This document shows positions 56,725-64,000 of a stretch of 64,000 nucleotides of DNA, piece after piece. Position 1 is the stretch's first letter, and the number at the start of each line of letters is the position of its first letter. Both the position numbers and the translations under genes were made by a program. The stretch is taken from contig NZ_CP101137.1 of NCBI RefSeq assembly GCF_028473745.1, positions 1,302,001 through 1,366,000 on the forward strand. Direction: 5' to 3'. This stretch comes from Streptomyces sp. M92 (GTDB lineage: Bacteria > Actinomycetota > Actinomycetes > Streptomycetales > Streptomycetaceae). Under the pieces are notes generated by a model. It was not told where the DNA came from, searched no databases, and was given only the letters and a program-made list of their open reading frames with translations.

Positions 56725-58959
56725 ATGTCCGAGACACCGAAGACACCGGAGATGTCCGAGACCCCCGACCTCAGCGTCATCGTCCACGGCCGCAACGTCC
56801 AGGACCACCTGCCCGCCCTCCTCGACACCCTCGACGCCCACCCCCTCACCGGCGTCGAGGTGATCGTCGCCGCCGTCGGGGACTGGGCGCGGGAGGTGGC
56901 CGAGCGGCACACCCCGGCGTTCACCGTCCTGCCGCTGCCGGACGGGGCGGGCGACGCCGCGGCCCGCGCCGCGGGGGCGGCGCGCGCCTCGGGCCGATGG
57001 CTGCACTTCGTCCACGCCAAGGACGGCGTACCCGCCGGCGCCCCGCGCACGGTCGCCGAGCACACCGCGGATCTCCCCGGCACGGTGGACGTCCTGCTCC
57101 TCGACCACGTCCGCGGCACCTGGCGGACCTCCGGCCTGCCCTCCCCCGACGGCCCCCGCCTCGCCCGCGCGGCCGGCTCCGCACTCGCCCTCGACGACCA
57201 CGCGCCACTGCTCGCCACGACCCCGCTGCTCGGCAACCGCGCCGTGCGCGCTGCCTTCTGGCGGGCCCACGAACGGCTCCTCACCACCGACGACGAGCCG
57301 TTCGCCGCGTACACCGCCCTGCTGCTCGCCGACCGCGTCGCCTGCCTCCCCCACCCGGCGTACGAGGACCGGCGGCTGCGCCCCGAGAGTCTGCCGCCGG
57401 TCCCGCCCGAGGCGCACTACGCCCTGGTCGAGCGCTACGAGCGGCTCCTCGACCTGTCCGCCGCCCGCCCGGCCGTCCACGCCGCCCTCTACGACCTGAT
57501 GGTCCGCGACTGCCTGCGCGCGCACGCCCGCGCCGGGATGCCGGACGACGTCGCGCGGGAGTTCTTCCACCGCGCGTCCCTGGCCGCCCGGCACCACCTC
57601 CCCGAGGGCCACCGGCGCCGCACGGGCCTCGAAGGCGTACGCCGGTCGCTGCTGGAGCGGGACGCGCACGCCGAGTACCGCGCGCTCCAGGCCGCCAACC
57701 GCACGCGCCGCCGGGTGCGGTCGGCGGCCCGCACCGCCAGGCACCGCGCCGGGACGGGGTTGCGCGCCCTCCAGTACCGCCGGGCTCTCGCCGAGCCGGT
57801 CGACCAGCACCTCGCCGTCTTCTCGGCGTACTGGGCGCGCGGCGTCGCCTGCAACCCGGCCGCCATAGCCGCCAAGCTCGCCGAGCTCGCCCCGAGCGTG
57901 CGTCCGGTGTGGGTGGTCACCGCGGCGGGCGCGGCCCTGTTGCCGCCCGGCACCGACCACGTCGTCCCCGGCACCCGCCGCTACTGGGAGGTGCTGGCCC
58001 GCGCCAAGTACCTCGTCAACAACGTCAACTTCCCGGACGCGGTGGTCAAACGCCCCGGCACCGTCCACCTCCAGACCCACCACGGCACCCCGCTCAAGCG
58101 CATGGGCCTGGACCAGATGCCGTACCCCGCCGCAGCCCGCGGCCTCGACTTCCAGGCGCTGCTGGAGCGGGTGGACCGGTGGGACTTCAGTGTCAGCGCC
58201 AACAGCCACTCCACGCGCATGTGGCAGCGGGCGTACCCGTCCCGCCACGTCTCCCTCGACCACGGCTATCCGCGCAACGACGTCTTCTACACGGCCGGCG
58301 CCGCCGACGTCCGCGCGGTCCGCGAACGCCTCGGCATCGCGCCCGGCCGCCGGGCGATCCTGTACGCGCCCACCCACCGCGACTACGAGGCCGGCTGGAC
58401 ACCCCGGCTGGACCTGGCCGCGCTCGCCGACCGGCTCGGCGAGGACACGGTCCTGCTGGTGCGCGCCCACTACTTCTACGAAACCGCCGCCTCGCCCCTG
58501 ACGGGTCTGCGCCGCACCGGCCGGATCATCGACGTCTCCTCCTACGACCCGGTCGAGGAACTGTGCCTGGCCGCCGACGCGCTGGTCACCGACTACTCGT
58601 CGATCATGTTTGACTACGCCAACCTGGACCGCCCGATCGTCATCCACGCCGACGACTGGGAGACGTACCGCACCACCCGCGGCGTCTACTTCGACCTGAC
58701 GGCCGATGCCCCGGGCCCGGTCGCCCGCGACCAGGCCGAACTGACCGAGATCCTCACCACCGACGCCTGGCGCGACGCCCGCGCGGCGAAGGCGCGGGCC
58801 GCCTTCCGCCGCCGGTTCTGCGAGTACGACGACGGCCGCGCCGCCGAACGCGTCGTCCGCCGGGTCTTCCTCGGCGAGGACGAACGGACGCTGCCTCCCG
58901 TCCTGCCGATCGAGGAACGCACCCCGGCCCCGACCCCCGAGGAGGCGACCACGTCATGA
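56725..58959 (+). CDS. TagF-like CDP-glycerol glycerophosphotransferase family protein
   Basis: This 744-residue protein starts at the ATG after AAGGAG. The N-terminal GT2-like domain is degenerate: PDLSVIVHGRNVQDHL is present, but VVDD and DxDD acidic motifs are not. The C-terminal TagF domain is intact: QTHHGTPLKRMG, APTHRDY, VRAHYFYE and TDYSSIMFDYANLDRPIV. It is the fourth homologue in the window and closest to the copy at 30225-32435. The ATGA overlap couples it to the next GT2 gene. Confidence 0.88.
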   Translation: MSETPKTPEMSETPDLSVIVHGRNVQDHLPALLDTLDAHPLTGVEVIVAAVGDWAREVAERHTPAFTVLPLPDGAGDAAARAAGAARASGRWLHFVHAKDGVPAGAPRTVAEHTADLPGTVDVLLLDHVRGTWRTSGLPSPDGPRLARAAGSALALDDHAPLLATTPLLGNRAVRAAFWRAHERLLTTDDEPFAAYTALLLADRVACLPHPAYEDRRLRPESLPPVPPEAHYALVERYERLLDLSAARPAVHAALYDLMVRDCLRAHARAGMPDDVAREFFHRASLAARHHLPEGHRRRTGLEGVRRSLLERDAHAEYRALQAANRTRRRVRSAARTARHRAGTGLRALQYRRALAEPVDQHLAVFSAYWARGVACNPAAIAAKLAELAPSVRPVWVVTAAGAALLPPGTDHVVPGTRRYWEVLARAKYLVNNVNFPDAVVKRPGTVHLQTHHGTPLKRMGLDQMPYPAAARGLDFQALLERVDRWDFSVSANSHSTRMWQRAYPSRHVSLDHGYPRNDVFYTAGAADVRAVRERLGIAPGRRAILYAPTHRDYEAGWTPRLDLAALADRLGEDTVLLVRAHYFYETAASPLTGLRRTGRIIDVSSYDPVEELCLAADALVTDYSSIMFDYANLDRPIVIHADDWETYRTTRGVYFDLTADAPGPVARDQAELTEILTTDAWRDARAAKARAAFRRRFCEYDDGRAAERVVRRVFLGEDERTLPPVLPIEERTPAPTPEEATTS

Positions 58960-60644
58960 GCACCGACCGGGCGACGAACACGACCCCCGACGTGACCGTC
59001 ACGGTCATCGTCTACAACGACGCCGAACGCCTCCCCCGCGCGGTGGCGTCCGTGCTGCGCCAGACCCACGCCGACATCGAGGTCGTCATCAGCGACGACC
59101 ACTCGACGGACGCGACCGAGGAGGTGGCCCGCGAGCTGGCGGCCCGCGACCCCCGCGTCGTGTACCTGCGGCTGCCGGAGAACAGCGGCGGGTGCAGCGC
59201 CCCGCGCAACCGGGCCCTGGACATCGCCCGCGCGCCGTACCTGATGTTCCTGGACAGCGACGACGAACTGCCCGAGCGCGCCGTCGAGGTACTGCTCGCC
59301 GCCCACCGCGAGCGCGACCTGGACTTCGCGATGGGCGCGGTGCACCGCATACGCGTGGACGGCGGACGCCGTACGACGTGGATGCCGCACCTGGTCGCCG
59401 AGCGCCGCACACTCGACGGCATCGAGGCCGACCCGCGCCTGCTCTTCGAGCACCTGTCGACCAGCAAGATGTACGCCCGCGCCTTCCTCGACCGCCACGA
59501 GCTGCGCTTCCCCGAGGGCATCCACTACGAGGACCAGCTCTTCTCGGCGCAGGCGTACTGCCTGGCCAAGACGTTCACCGTCGTCCCCGAGCCGGTCTAC
59601 CGCTGGTACGTCGCGCCGTACGCGGTCTCCGAGACGGCCTCCATCTCCAACCAGCGGCACAAGCTGACCAACGTCCGCGACCGCGTCCACGTGCAGCGCC
59701 TCATCGACGGGTTCCTGGCCGAGAGCGGGCACGAGTCGCTGCGGGAGGACAAGGACTTCAAGTTCCTCAAGCACGACTTCCGGATGTACGCCGGTGACCT
59801 GCCGTACCGGGACGACGCCTGGCTCGCGTCCTTCGCGGACATCGTGGTCCCGTACCTCGACACGCTCGCCCCGGGCGCCTACGCGCGCCTGCCCCGCGAC
59901 GAACGGGTGGTGCTCCAGCTGGTCCGCGAGCGCCGCCTGTCCGACGTGGGGATCGCGGCCCGGGGGCTCGGCCACGGTGTGGCCCCGCGCCACATCACGC
60001 CGGACGCGGCGGACGGGCGCACCTACTGGGGCGAGCAGGTCCCGCGCTCGGAGCCGGCCCGGCGCGAGCTGGACCTGACGGAGCTGGAGCTGGACACCCG
60101 CCCGTTCTTCGGCGCCCGGCTGCGTCACGAGATCACGGACGTCTCGCGCGGCCCCGGCGCCTCGGTCGACCTGACCGTCCGCACCTACGACCCCGCCCTC
60201 CGCCTCCCCGTCGGCCCCCAGCGCGCCGTACTCCACCTCGCCCCCGGCCGCCGTCGCCTCACGGTCCCCTTCCGCCTCTCGCCCGTCCGCCCCGGCGTCT
60301 TCGAGGGCAGCGTGCGCCTGGACCTGGCGGCGGCCCGCCTCCCCCTCCAGGGCTTCGAGGGCGTCCGCCATCCCGTACTCCGGCTCCACCACCAGGGCCG
60401 CACCCACACGGGGCTCCTCCTGGGCCCCCTCGCCTTCCCGCCTCTCACCGCCCGGGTCCCCTACCGCTCGGGCACCCTGCCGCACCGGGTCACGGTGGAA
60501 CCGGAGGGCCACAACCCGGGGCGGCTCCAGCTCCGCTGGCAGCCGGTCGGCGCCACGGCGACGGTCATCCGCCCGGCCCTGCACCGCCTGGCCACCCCCC
60601 GCGTGCGGCGCGCGGCGCGCCTGGCGTCGGGCATCCTGCACTGA
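58956..60644 (+). CDS. GT2 family glycosyltransferase with beta-rich C-terminal extension
   Basis: This 562-residue protein has an N-terminal GT2 domain (TVIVYNDAERLPRAV, VISDDHSTDATEE, MFLDSDDELPERAV, HYEDQLFSAQAY). A mid region of about 150 helical residues follows, then a roughly 190-residue C-terminal domain rich in beta-strand patterns (RAVLHLAPGRRRLTVPFRL) like sugar-polymerase accessory domains. It has no TagF domain, unlike its neighbours. It is coupled to the TagF-like gene by ATGA and ends the operon begun by tagG. Confidence 0.88.
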   Translation: MSTDRATNTTPDVTVTVIVYNDAERLPRAVASVLRQTHADIEVVISDDHSTDATEEVARELAARDPRVVYLRLPENSGGCSAPRNRALDIARAPYLMFLDSDDELPERAVEVLLAAHRERDLDFAMGAVHRIRVDGGRRTTWMPHLVAERRTLDGIEADPRLLFEHLSTSKMYARAFLDRHELRFPEGIHYEDQLFSAQAYCLAKTFTVVPEPVYRWYVAPYAVSETASISNQRHKLTNVRDRVHVQRLIDGFLAESGHESLREDKDFKFLKHDFRMYAGDLPYRDDAWLASFADIVVPYLDTLAPGAYARLPRDERVVLQLVRERRLSDVGIAARGLGHGVAPRHITPDAADGRTYWGEQVPRSEPARRELDLTELELDTRPFFGARLRHEITDVSRGPGASVDLTVRTYDPALRLPVGPQRAVLHLAPGRRRLTVPFRLSPVRPGVFEGSVRLDLAAARLPLQGFEGVRHPVLRLHHQGRTHTGLLLGPLAFPPLTARVPYRSGTLPHRVTVEPEGHNPGRLQLRWQPVGATATVIRPALHRLATPRVRRAARLASGILH

Positions 60645-60662
60645 CCGCCGCTGCGGGCAGTC

Positions 60663-60790
60663 GTGCCCCCAGTGCCTTGACGGCCTGGGAGGTACCCCCA
60701 GGGCGGCACGGGGAGGGCGGTGGGGGCACCTCCCGCTCATGGAGCCCCTCCCGCGCGAGCGAAGCCGAGAGTGGGGGAGGCACCCCGCAG
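60663..60790. repeat. Streptomyces-type intergenic inverted-repeat element
   Basis: The arms GTGCCCCCA (60663-60671) and TGGGGGCAC (60721-60729) are followed by a second imperfect stem ending in GAGCGAAGCCGAGAGTGGGG. I recall such elements between genes in many Streptomyces genomes. It lies in the 222-bp gap between two convergent genes and may act as a terminator. Confidence 0.55.
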
Positions 60791-60866
60791 CGCCGGGCCG
60801 CGACACCCACCCCCGACGCCCGCACCAGCCCCGTTCACCTCACCGCCACGCCGTCGGCCACCCCGC

Positions 60867-62315
60867 TCACCCGACCACCGCGTACAGCACCTCCCCACCC
60901 GGCCCCCGCGCCACCACCCGCAACCCCTCAACCCCCCGCAGCCCATCCCCCCGATCCACCACCCACCGCACCCCGTACTCCCGCAAGATCCCCCGCCGCA
61001 CACTCCCCTCCGCCCCCTCCGAGAAGTACGCCCGCACCGCCCCCGCCCGCTCCCCCTCGTCCCGCAGGAAGAAGTCGGGATACCCGGGAGCCACGGTGTA
61101 CGCCCCGTACGCCGGAATCTGCCGCGAGGGAAACTTCCGCGCCATGACCACGTCCCCGTACCCCACCCACGGCGTGATCCAGCGGTACCCCGCCCAGGGC
61201 TCCCGGTACTTCGCCTCGACCACCCCCGGCAGCAGCCCCCGGTCCACCACGTACCCCAGCGTCCCCGCCTGCGCCCACGCCCCCGCCGCCAGCGCCGCGC
61301 CCAGCACGCACGCCCACACCGTCCGCGCCGCCCGCCGGCCCGGCCCGACCACCTCCAGCGCCGCCGCGAGCTGCGCCGGGATCAGCGCGGCGGGCAGCGC
61401 CCTCCCCCAGGACCAGTGCCCGGTCACCCCGCCCGCCACGAAGACCACCGCACCCAACGCGAAGAACAGCACCAGGACGTCGCGCCGGTTACGCCACCAC
61501 CGCACCCCCAGCGCCGCCACTCCCACCAGCACCAGCCAGTACCGCCCGGGCAGCTCCCGGTACAGCGACCGGTGTACCGCGTCCATCCCGTCCCCCGCAC
61601 CGAGCAGGGCGAAGAAGTCGTAGTACGGCCAGGCCCACAGCACCACCAACCCCAGCACCAGACCCGCGCCCAGCCGCCCCCATACCCGCCACCCCGCCCG
61701 GGAGCCGAGCACGACGGCGAGCACGCCCAACGAGGCGACGACTCCGGAGAACTGATGGACGAGCAGGATCACCGCCCACAGCACCCCGCACCCGGCCCAG
61801 ACCCACCGACCGGCCGGCCGCCGCGCCGGCCACGCCCACAGGTGGAACGCGAGACCGAGCGCGAGCACGCTCGGGTAGGCCACGGTCAGCGCGAGGGAGT
61901 GGAAGCCGAGGAAGCCGCTCCAGCTGAACTCCTCCGTGCCCCACAGCAGCACCAGGCACAGCAACGCGAGCGGCGGCGCCGCCGGGTGCCCGCTCAGCGT
62001 GCGGACGTACCGCCACACCCCCGTCGTCAGCACCCCGAGCGCCATCAGCGCACCGATCCGCAGCACGACGAAGACCGAGAAGCCGGTCAGCTCGGCCAGC
62101 GCACCGAGCAGCACCGTCCACGGCGAGTAGTAGGGGCTCGGCGTGTCCGCGTCGACCAGGGGGTTGCCGGGGTCGGTGAGGCTGTGCCGCAGTCGTTCGA
62201 CGGTGGCCGCGTGGATACCGAGGTCACCGGCCCACGGCAGTCGGACGACGGCCAGGAGCAGGAGCAGCAGGAGGACGAGCGCGGCGACGCGTGTCGTCCA
62301 GAGACGCCCAGTCAC
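60867..62315 (-). CDS. Polytopic membrane protein, paralogue of the one at 36045-37607
   Basis: This is a 482-residue protein with about 11 TM helices and a soluble tail (GDVVMARKFPSRQIPAYG, REYGVRWVVDRGD). Shared landmarks with the paralogue are HAATVERLR, SPYYSPWTV, LLWGTEEFSWSGFLG and YPSVLALGL. The function is probably in wall-polymer or glycan assembly by context; no catalytic motif is sure. It faces the GT2 gene convergently. Confidence 0.78.
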   Translation of the reverse strand: MTGRLWTTRVAALVLLLLLLLAVVRLPWAGDLGIHAATVERLRHSLTDPGNPLVDADTPSPYYSPWTVLLGALAELTGFSVFVVLRIGALMALGVLTTGVWRYVRTLSGHPAAPPLALLCLVLLWGTEEFSWSGFLGFHSLALTVAYPSVLALGLAFHLWAWPARRPAGRWVWAGCGVLWAVILLVHQFSGVVASLGVLAVVLGSRAGWRVWGRLGAGLVLGLVVLWAWPYYDFFALLGAGDGMDAVHRSLYRELPGRYWLVLVGVAALGVRWWRNRRDVLVLFFALGAVVFVAGGVTGHWSWGRALPAALIPAQLAAALEVVGPGRRAARTVWACVLGAALAAGAWAQAGTLGYVVDRGLLPGVVEAKYREPWAGYRWITPWVGYGDVVMARKFPSRQIPAYGAYTVAPGYPDFFLRDEGERAGAVRAYFSEGAEGSVRRGILREYGVRWVVDRGDGLRGVEGLRVVARGPGGEVLYAVVG

Positions 62316-62354
62316 ACGGTCACCCTATACGGGGCATTACACCCACATCGGACA

Positions 62355-62390
62355 TGAGGCGCCCCGGGCCGCAGGACCCGGGGCGCCTCA
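62355..62390 (-). terminator. Terminator of the NAD-glutamate dehydrogenase gene
   Basis: The perfect 14-bp arms TGAGGCGCCCCGGG and CCCGGGGCGCCTCA have an 8-base loop, 29 bases past the dehydrogenase stop. Confidence 0.8.
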
Positions 62391-62419
62391 CTCGGCTGTG
62401 CGACTACGGCGTCACGCCG

Positions 62420-64000
62420 TCACGAGTGCGTGCGCAGCAGCGTCCGCATCGTCCGCATGGCCACGGACAGGTTGGAGAGGTCGAACGTCTCCGAGTTGTG
62501 GATCTCCTCCAGCGTGGTGCGGGCACGGCCGAGGATCGCCGCGTTCTTCTGCTCCCACGCCTTGAACCGCTGCTCCGGCGTGGACGTGCCGTTGCCGGCC
62601 GCCAGCACATCGGCGGTGAGCGCCGCGTGCGCCGCGTACAGGTCCTCGCGGATCGCCGCGCGGGCCATGGACTGCCAGCGGTCGTTGCGGGGCAGATCGC
62701 TGATCCGGTCCATCAGCTGGGTGACACTCAGCCGGTCGGCGAGGTCGTAGTACACCTCGGCGACGTCCAGCGGCTCCTTGCCCATGCGGTCGGCCACCGA
62801 CACGATGTCCAGGGTCGGGAAGGCCGAGGAGAAACCGGCCACCCGGGTGGCCGGCTCGTCCGGCACCCCGGCGGCGGTCAGCTCGTCGTAGATGTGCTGG
62901 TACCACTCCGCGTCCGCGCCGCGCAGCAGCTTCGGCAGCTGCGACCAGACCTGCTCGACGCGCTCGGCGAAGAAGTCCACCGTCTCGGCGAGCTCCAGCG
63001 GCTGCGGCCGGTTGTTGAGCAACCACCGCGTGCCGCGCTCGACCAGGCGCCGCGAGTGCAGCCGGATGCGGGTCTGGACGGCGGCCTCGACCTTGGTGTC
63101 CAGGGCCTCCACCGCGTCCCACACCGGGGAGGAGCGGAAGATCGCCCGGGCCGCGGTCTGGGCCCGCACGATCTCCTCCAGCGACGCGCCGGTTTCCTCG
63201 CGCATCCGGTGCAGGTACGTCGTACCGCCCGTGTTGACCGTGTCGTTGACCAGGACGGTCGTGGTGATCTCGCGGCGCAGCGGGTGGCCGTCGATCTGGT
63301 CCAGGAACTGTTCGCGCAGCGCCGTCGGGAAGTAGGCGTGCAGCAGGCCCTTGAGGTACGGGTCGTCGGGCAGCGAGGTGTGCAGCAGCTCCTCGGCGAC
63401 CGTGATCTTCGTGTACGCCAGCAGTACGGCCGTCTCCGGGCCGGTCAGGCCCTGTCCGGCGCCGAGGCGTTCCCGGATCTGGCGGTCGGTGGGCAGGAAC
63501 TCCAGGGCCCGGTCGAGGCTGCCCTCGCGCACTAGGTGGCGCATGAAGCGCTGCTGGGCGTGGAGCATGTCGTTGGACTGGGCCAGGGCGTTGGCGATCG
63601 CCGTGTTCTGCGCGTAGTTGTTGCGCAGGACCAGCGCGCCGACCTCGTCGGTCATCTGGGCCAGCAGCTTGTTGCGCTGCTTGACGGTCATGTCGCCGTC
63701 CTTGACCAGACCGTTGAGCAGGATCTTGATGTTCACCTCGTGGTCGGAGGTGTCCACGCCCGCGCTGTTGTCGATGGCGTCCGTGTTGATCTTGCCGCCG
63801 GTGCGGGCGAACTCGATCCGGCCCAGCTGGGTCAGGCCCAGGTTGCCGCCCTCGCCCACGACCTGGACGCGCAGGTCCTTGCCGTCGACGCGGATGGCGT
63901 CGTTGCCCTTGTCGCCGACGTCGCCGTTGGACTCGGTGGACGCCTTGACGTAGGTGCCGATACCGCCGTTCCACAGCAGGTCCACCGGGGAGCTGAGGAT
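62420..64000 (-). CDS. Large NAD-specific glutamate dehydrogenase, C-terminal part (gene runs past the window)
   Basis: The frame is open through the right edge. About 527 residues are visible, starting within the dehydrogenase domain (VDLLWNGGIGTYVK, VVGEGGNLGLTQLGRIEFA, INTDAIDNSAGVDTSDHEVN) and ending with the helical C-terminal domain typical of the L_180 class, which is about 1650 residues in Streptomyces. The enzyme oxidises glutamate to 2-oxoglutarate and is thought to be catabolic. Internal GTG/ATG codons near the edge are not real starts. Confidence 0.95.
   Translation of the reverse strand: MLSSPVDLLWNGGIGTYVKASTESNGDVGDKGNDAIRVDGKDLRVQVVGEGGNLGLTQLGRIEFARTGGKINTDAIDNSAGVDTSDHEVNIKILLNGLVKDGDMTVKQRNKLLAQMTDEVGALVLRNNYAQNTAIANALAQSNDMLHAQQRFMRHLVREGSLDRALEFLPTDRQIRERLGAGQGLTGPETAVLLAYTKITVAEELLHTSLPDDPYLKGLLHAYFPTALREQFLDQIDGHPLRREITTTVLVNDTVNTGGTTYLHRMREETGASLEEIVRAQTAARAIFRSSPVWDAVEALDTKVEAAVQTRIRLHSRRLVERGTRWLLNNRPQPLELAETVDFFAERVEQVWSQLPKLLRGADAEWYQHIYDELTAAGVPDEPATRVAGFSSAFPTLDIVSVADRMGKEPLDVAEVYYDLADRLSVTQLMDRISDLPRNDRWQSMARAAIREDLYAAHAALTADVLAAGNGTSTPEQRFKAWEQKNAAILGRARTTLEEIHNSETFDLSNLSVAMRTMRTLLRTHS

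Overview
This is a high-GC window from a Streptomyces chromosome. The evidence is the strong G/C third-position bias, GTG starts, and core genes in an order I recall from the S. coelicolor ssrA/smpB/ftsEX/prfB/pkaA-pkaB neighbourhood. Other pointers are a tmRNA encoding the tag ANTKRDSSQQAFALAA, a LAXTG-type wall-sorting signal and several TagF-like wall glycopolymer genes. Calls rest on reading translations and motifs by eye; no database search was run.

Layout. (1) 1-4.2 kb: the end of a STAND (NB-ARC) ATPase gene faces, tail to tail, an AfsR-type SARP regulator. A possible 22-residue peptide gene lies between the SARP and a perfect palindromic terminator. (2) 4.5-14.5 kb: core minus-strand genes ssrA, smpB, an S41 protease, ftsX, ftsE, a sortase-anchored Gly/Asn-repeat protein, prfB, and the membrane Ser/Thr kinases pkaB and pkaA. 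(3) 15.0-23.8 kb: an FHA/FtsK-like protein and a secreted ALF-repeat/HINT polymorphic toxin, each broken by one apparent frameshift. Two clearly related small genes, probably immunity genes, follow the toxin. (4) 23.9-27.6 kb: a carbohydrate ABC importer without its own ATPase. (5) 27.8-37.6 kb: three GT2-TagF fusion proteins and two polytopic membrane proteins. (6) 37.6-39.7 kb: ohr/ohrR and galE.

(7) 39.8-53.9 kb: an accessory metabolic island. A minus-strand operon encodes an isochorismatase-fold hydrolase, aminotransferase, homocitrate/isopropylmalate synthase-like enzyme, AsnO-like Fe(II)/2-oxoglutarate oxygenase and cupin. Divergent from it is a plus-strand operon for an FAD/NAD(P) protein and LeuC- and LeuD-like isomerase subunits. 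A LysR regulator, a lone E1-alpha dehydrogenase subunit, an extra GAPDH, an EamA exporter and a CGNR/ABATE protein follow. I infer a small-molecule pathway that elongates a 2-oxo acid, aminates and oxidises it, with GAPDH as a possible self-resistance gene. (8) 54.0-62.3 kb: a second wall-polymer block with a TetR regulator, TagGH-type exporter, a fourth GT2-TagF fusion, another GT2 protein and a membrane protein. (9) 62.4-64.0 kb: the C-terminal third of the large NAD-glutamate dehydrogenase.

The items most worth following are the toxin with duplicated immunity genes, the metabolic island with its paired operators and extra GAPDH, and the two very small ORFs at 1032-1100 and 49799-49885.
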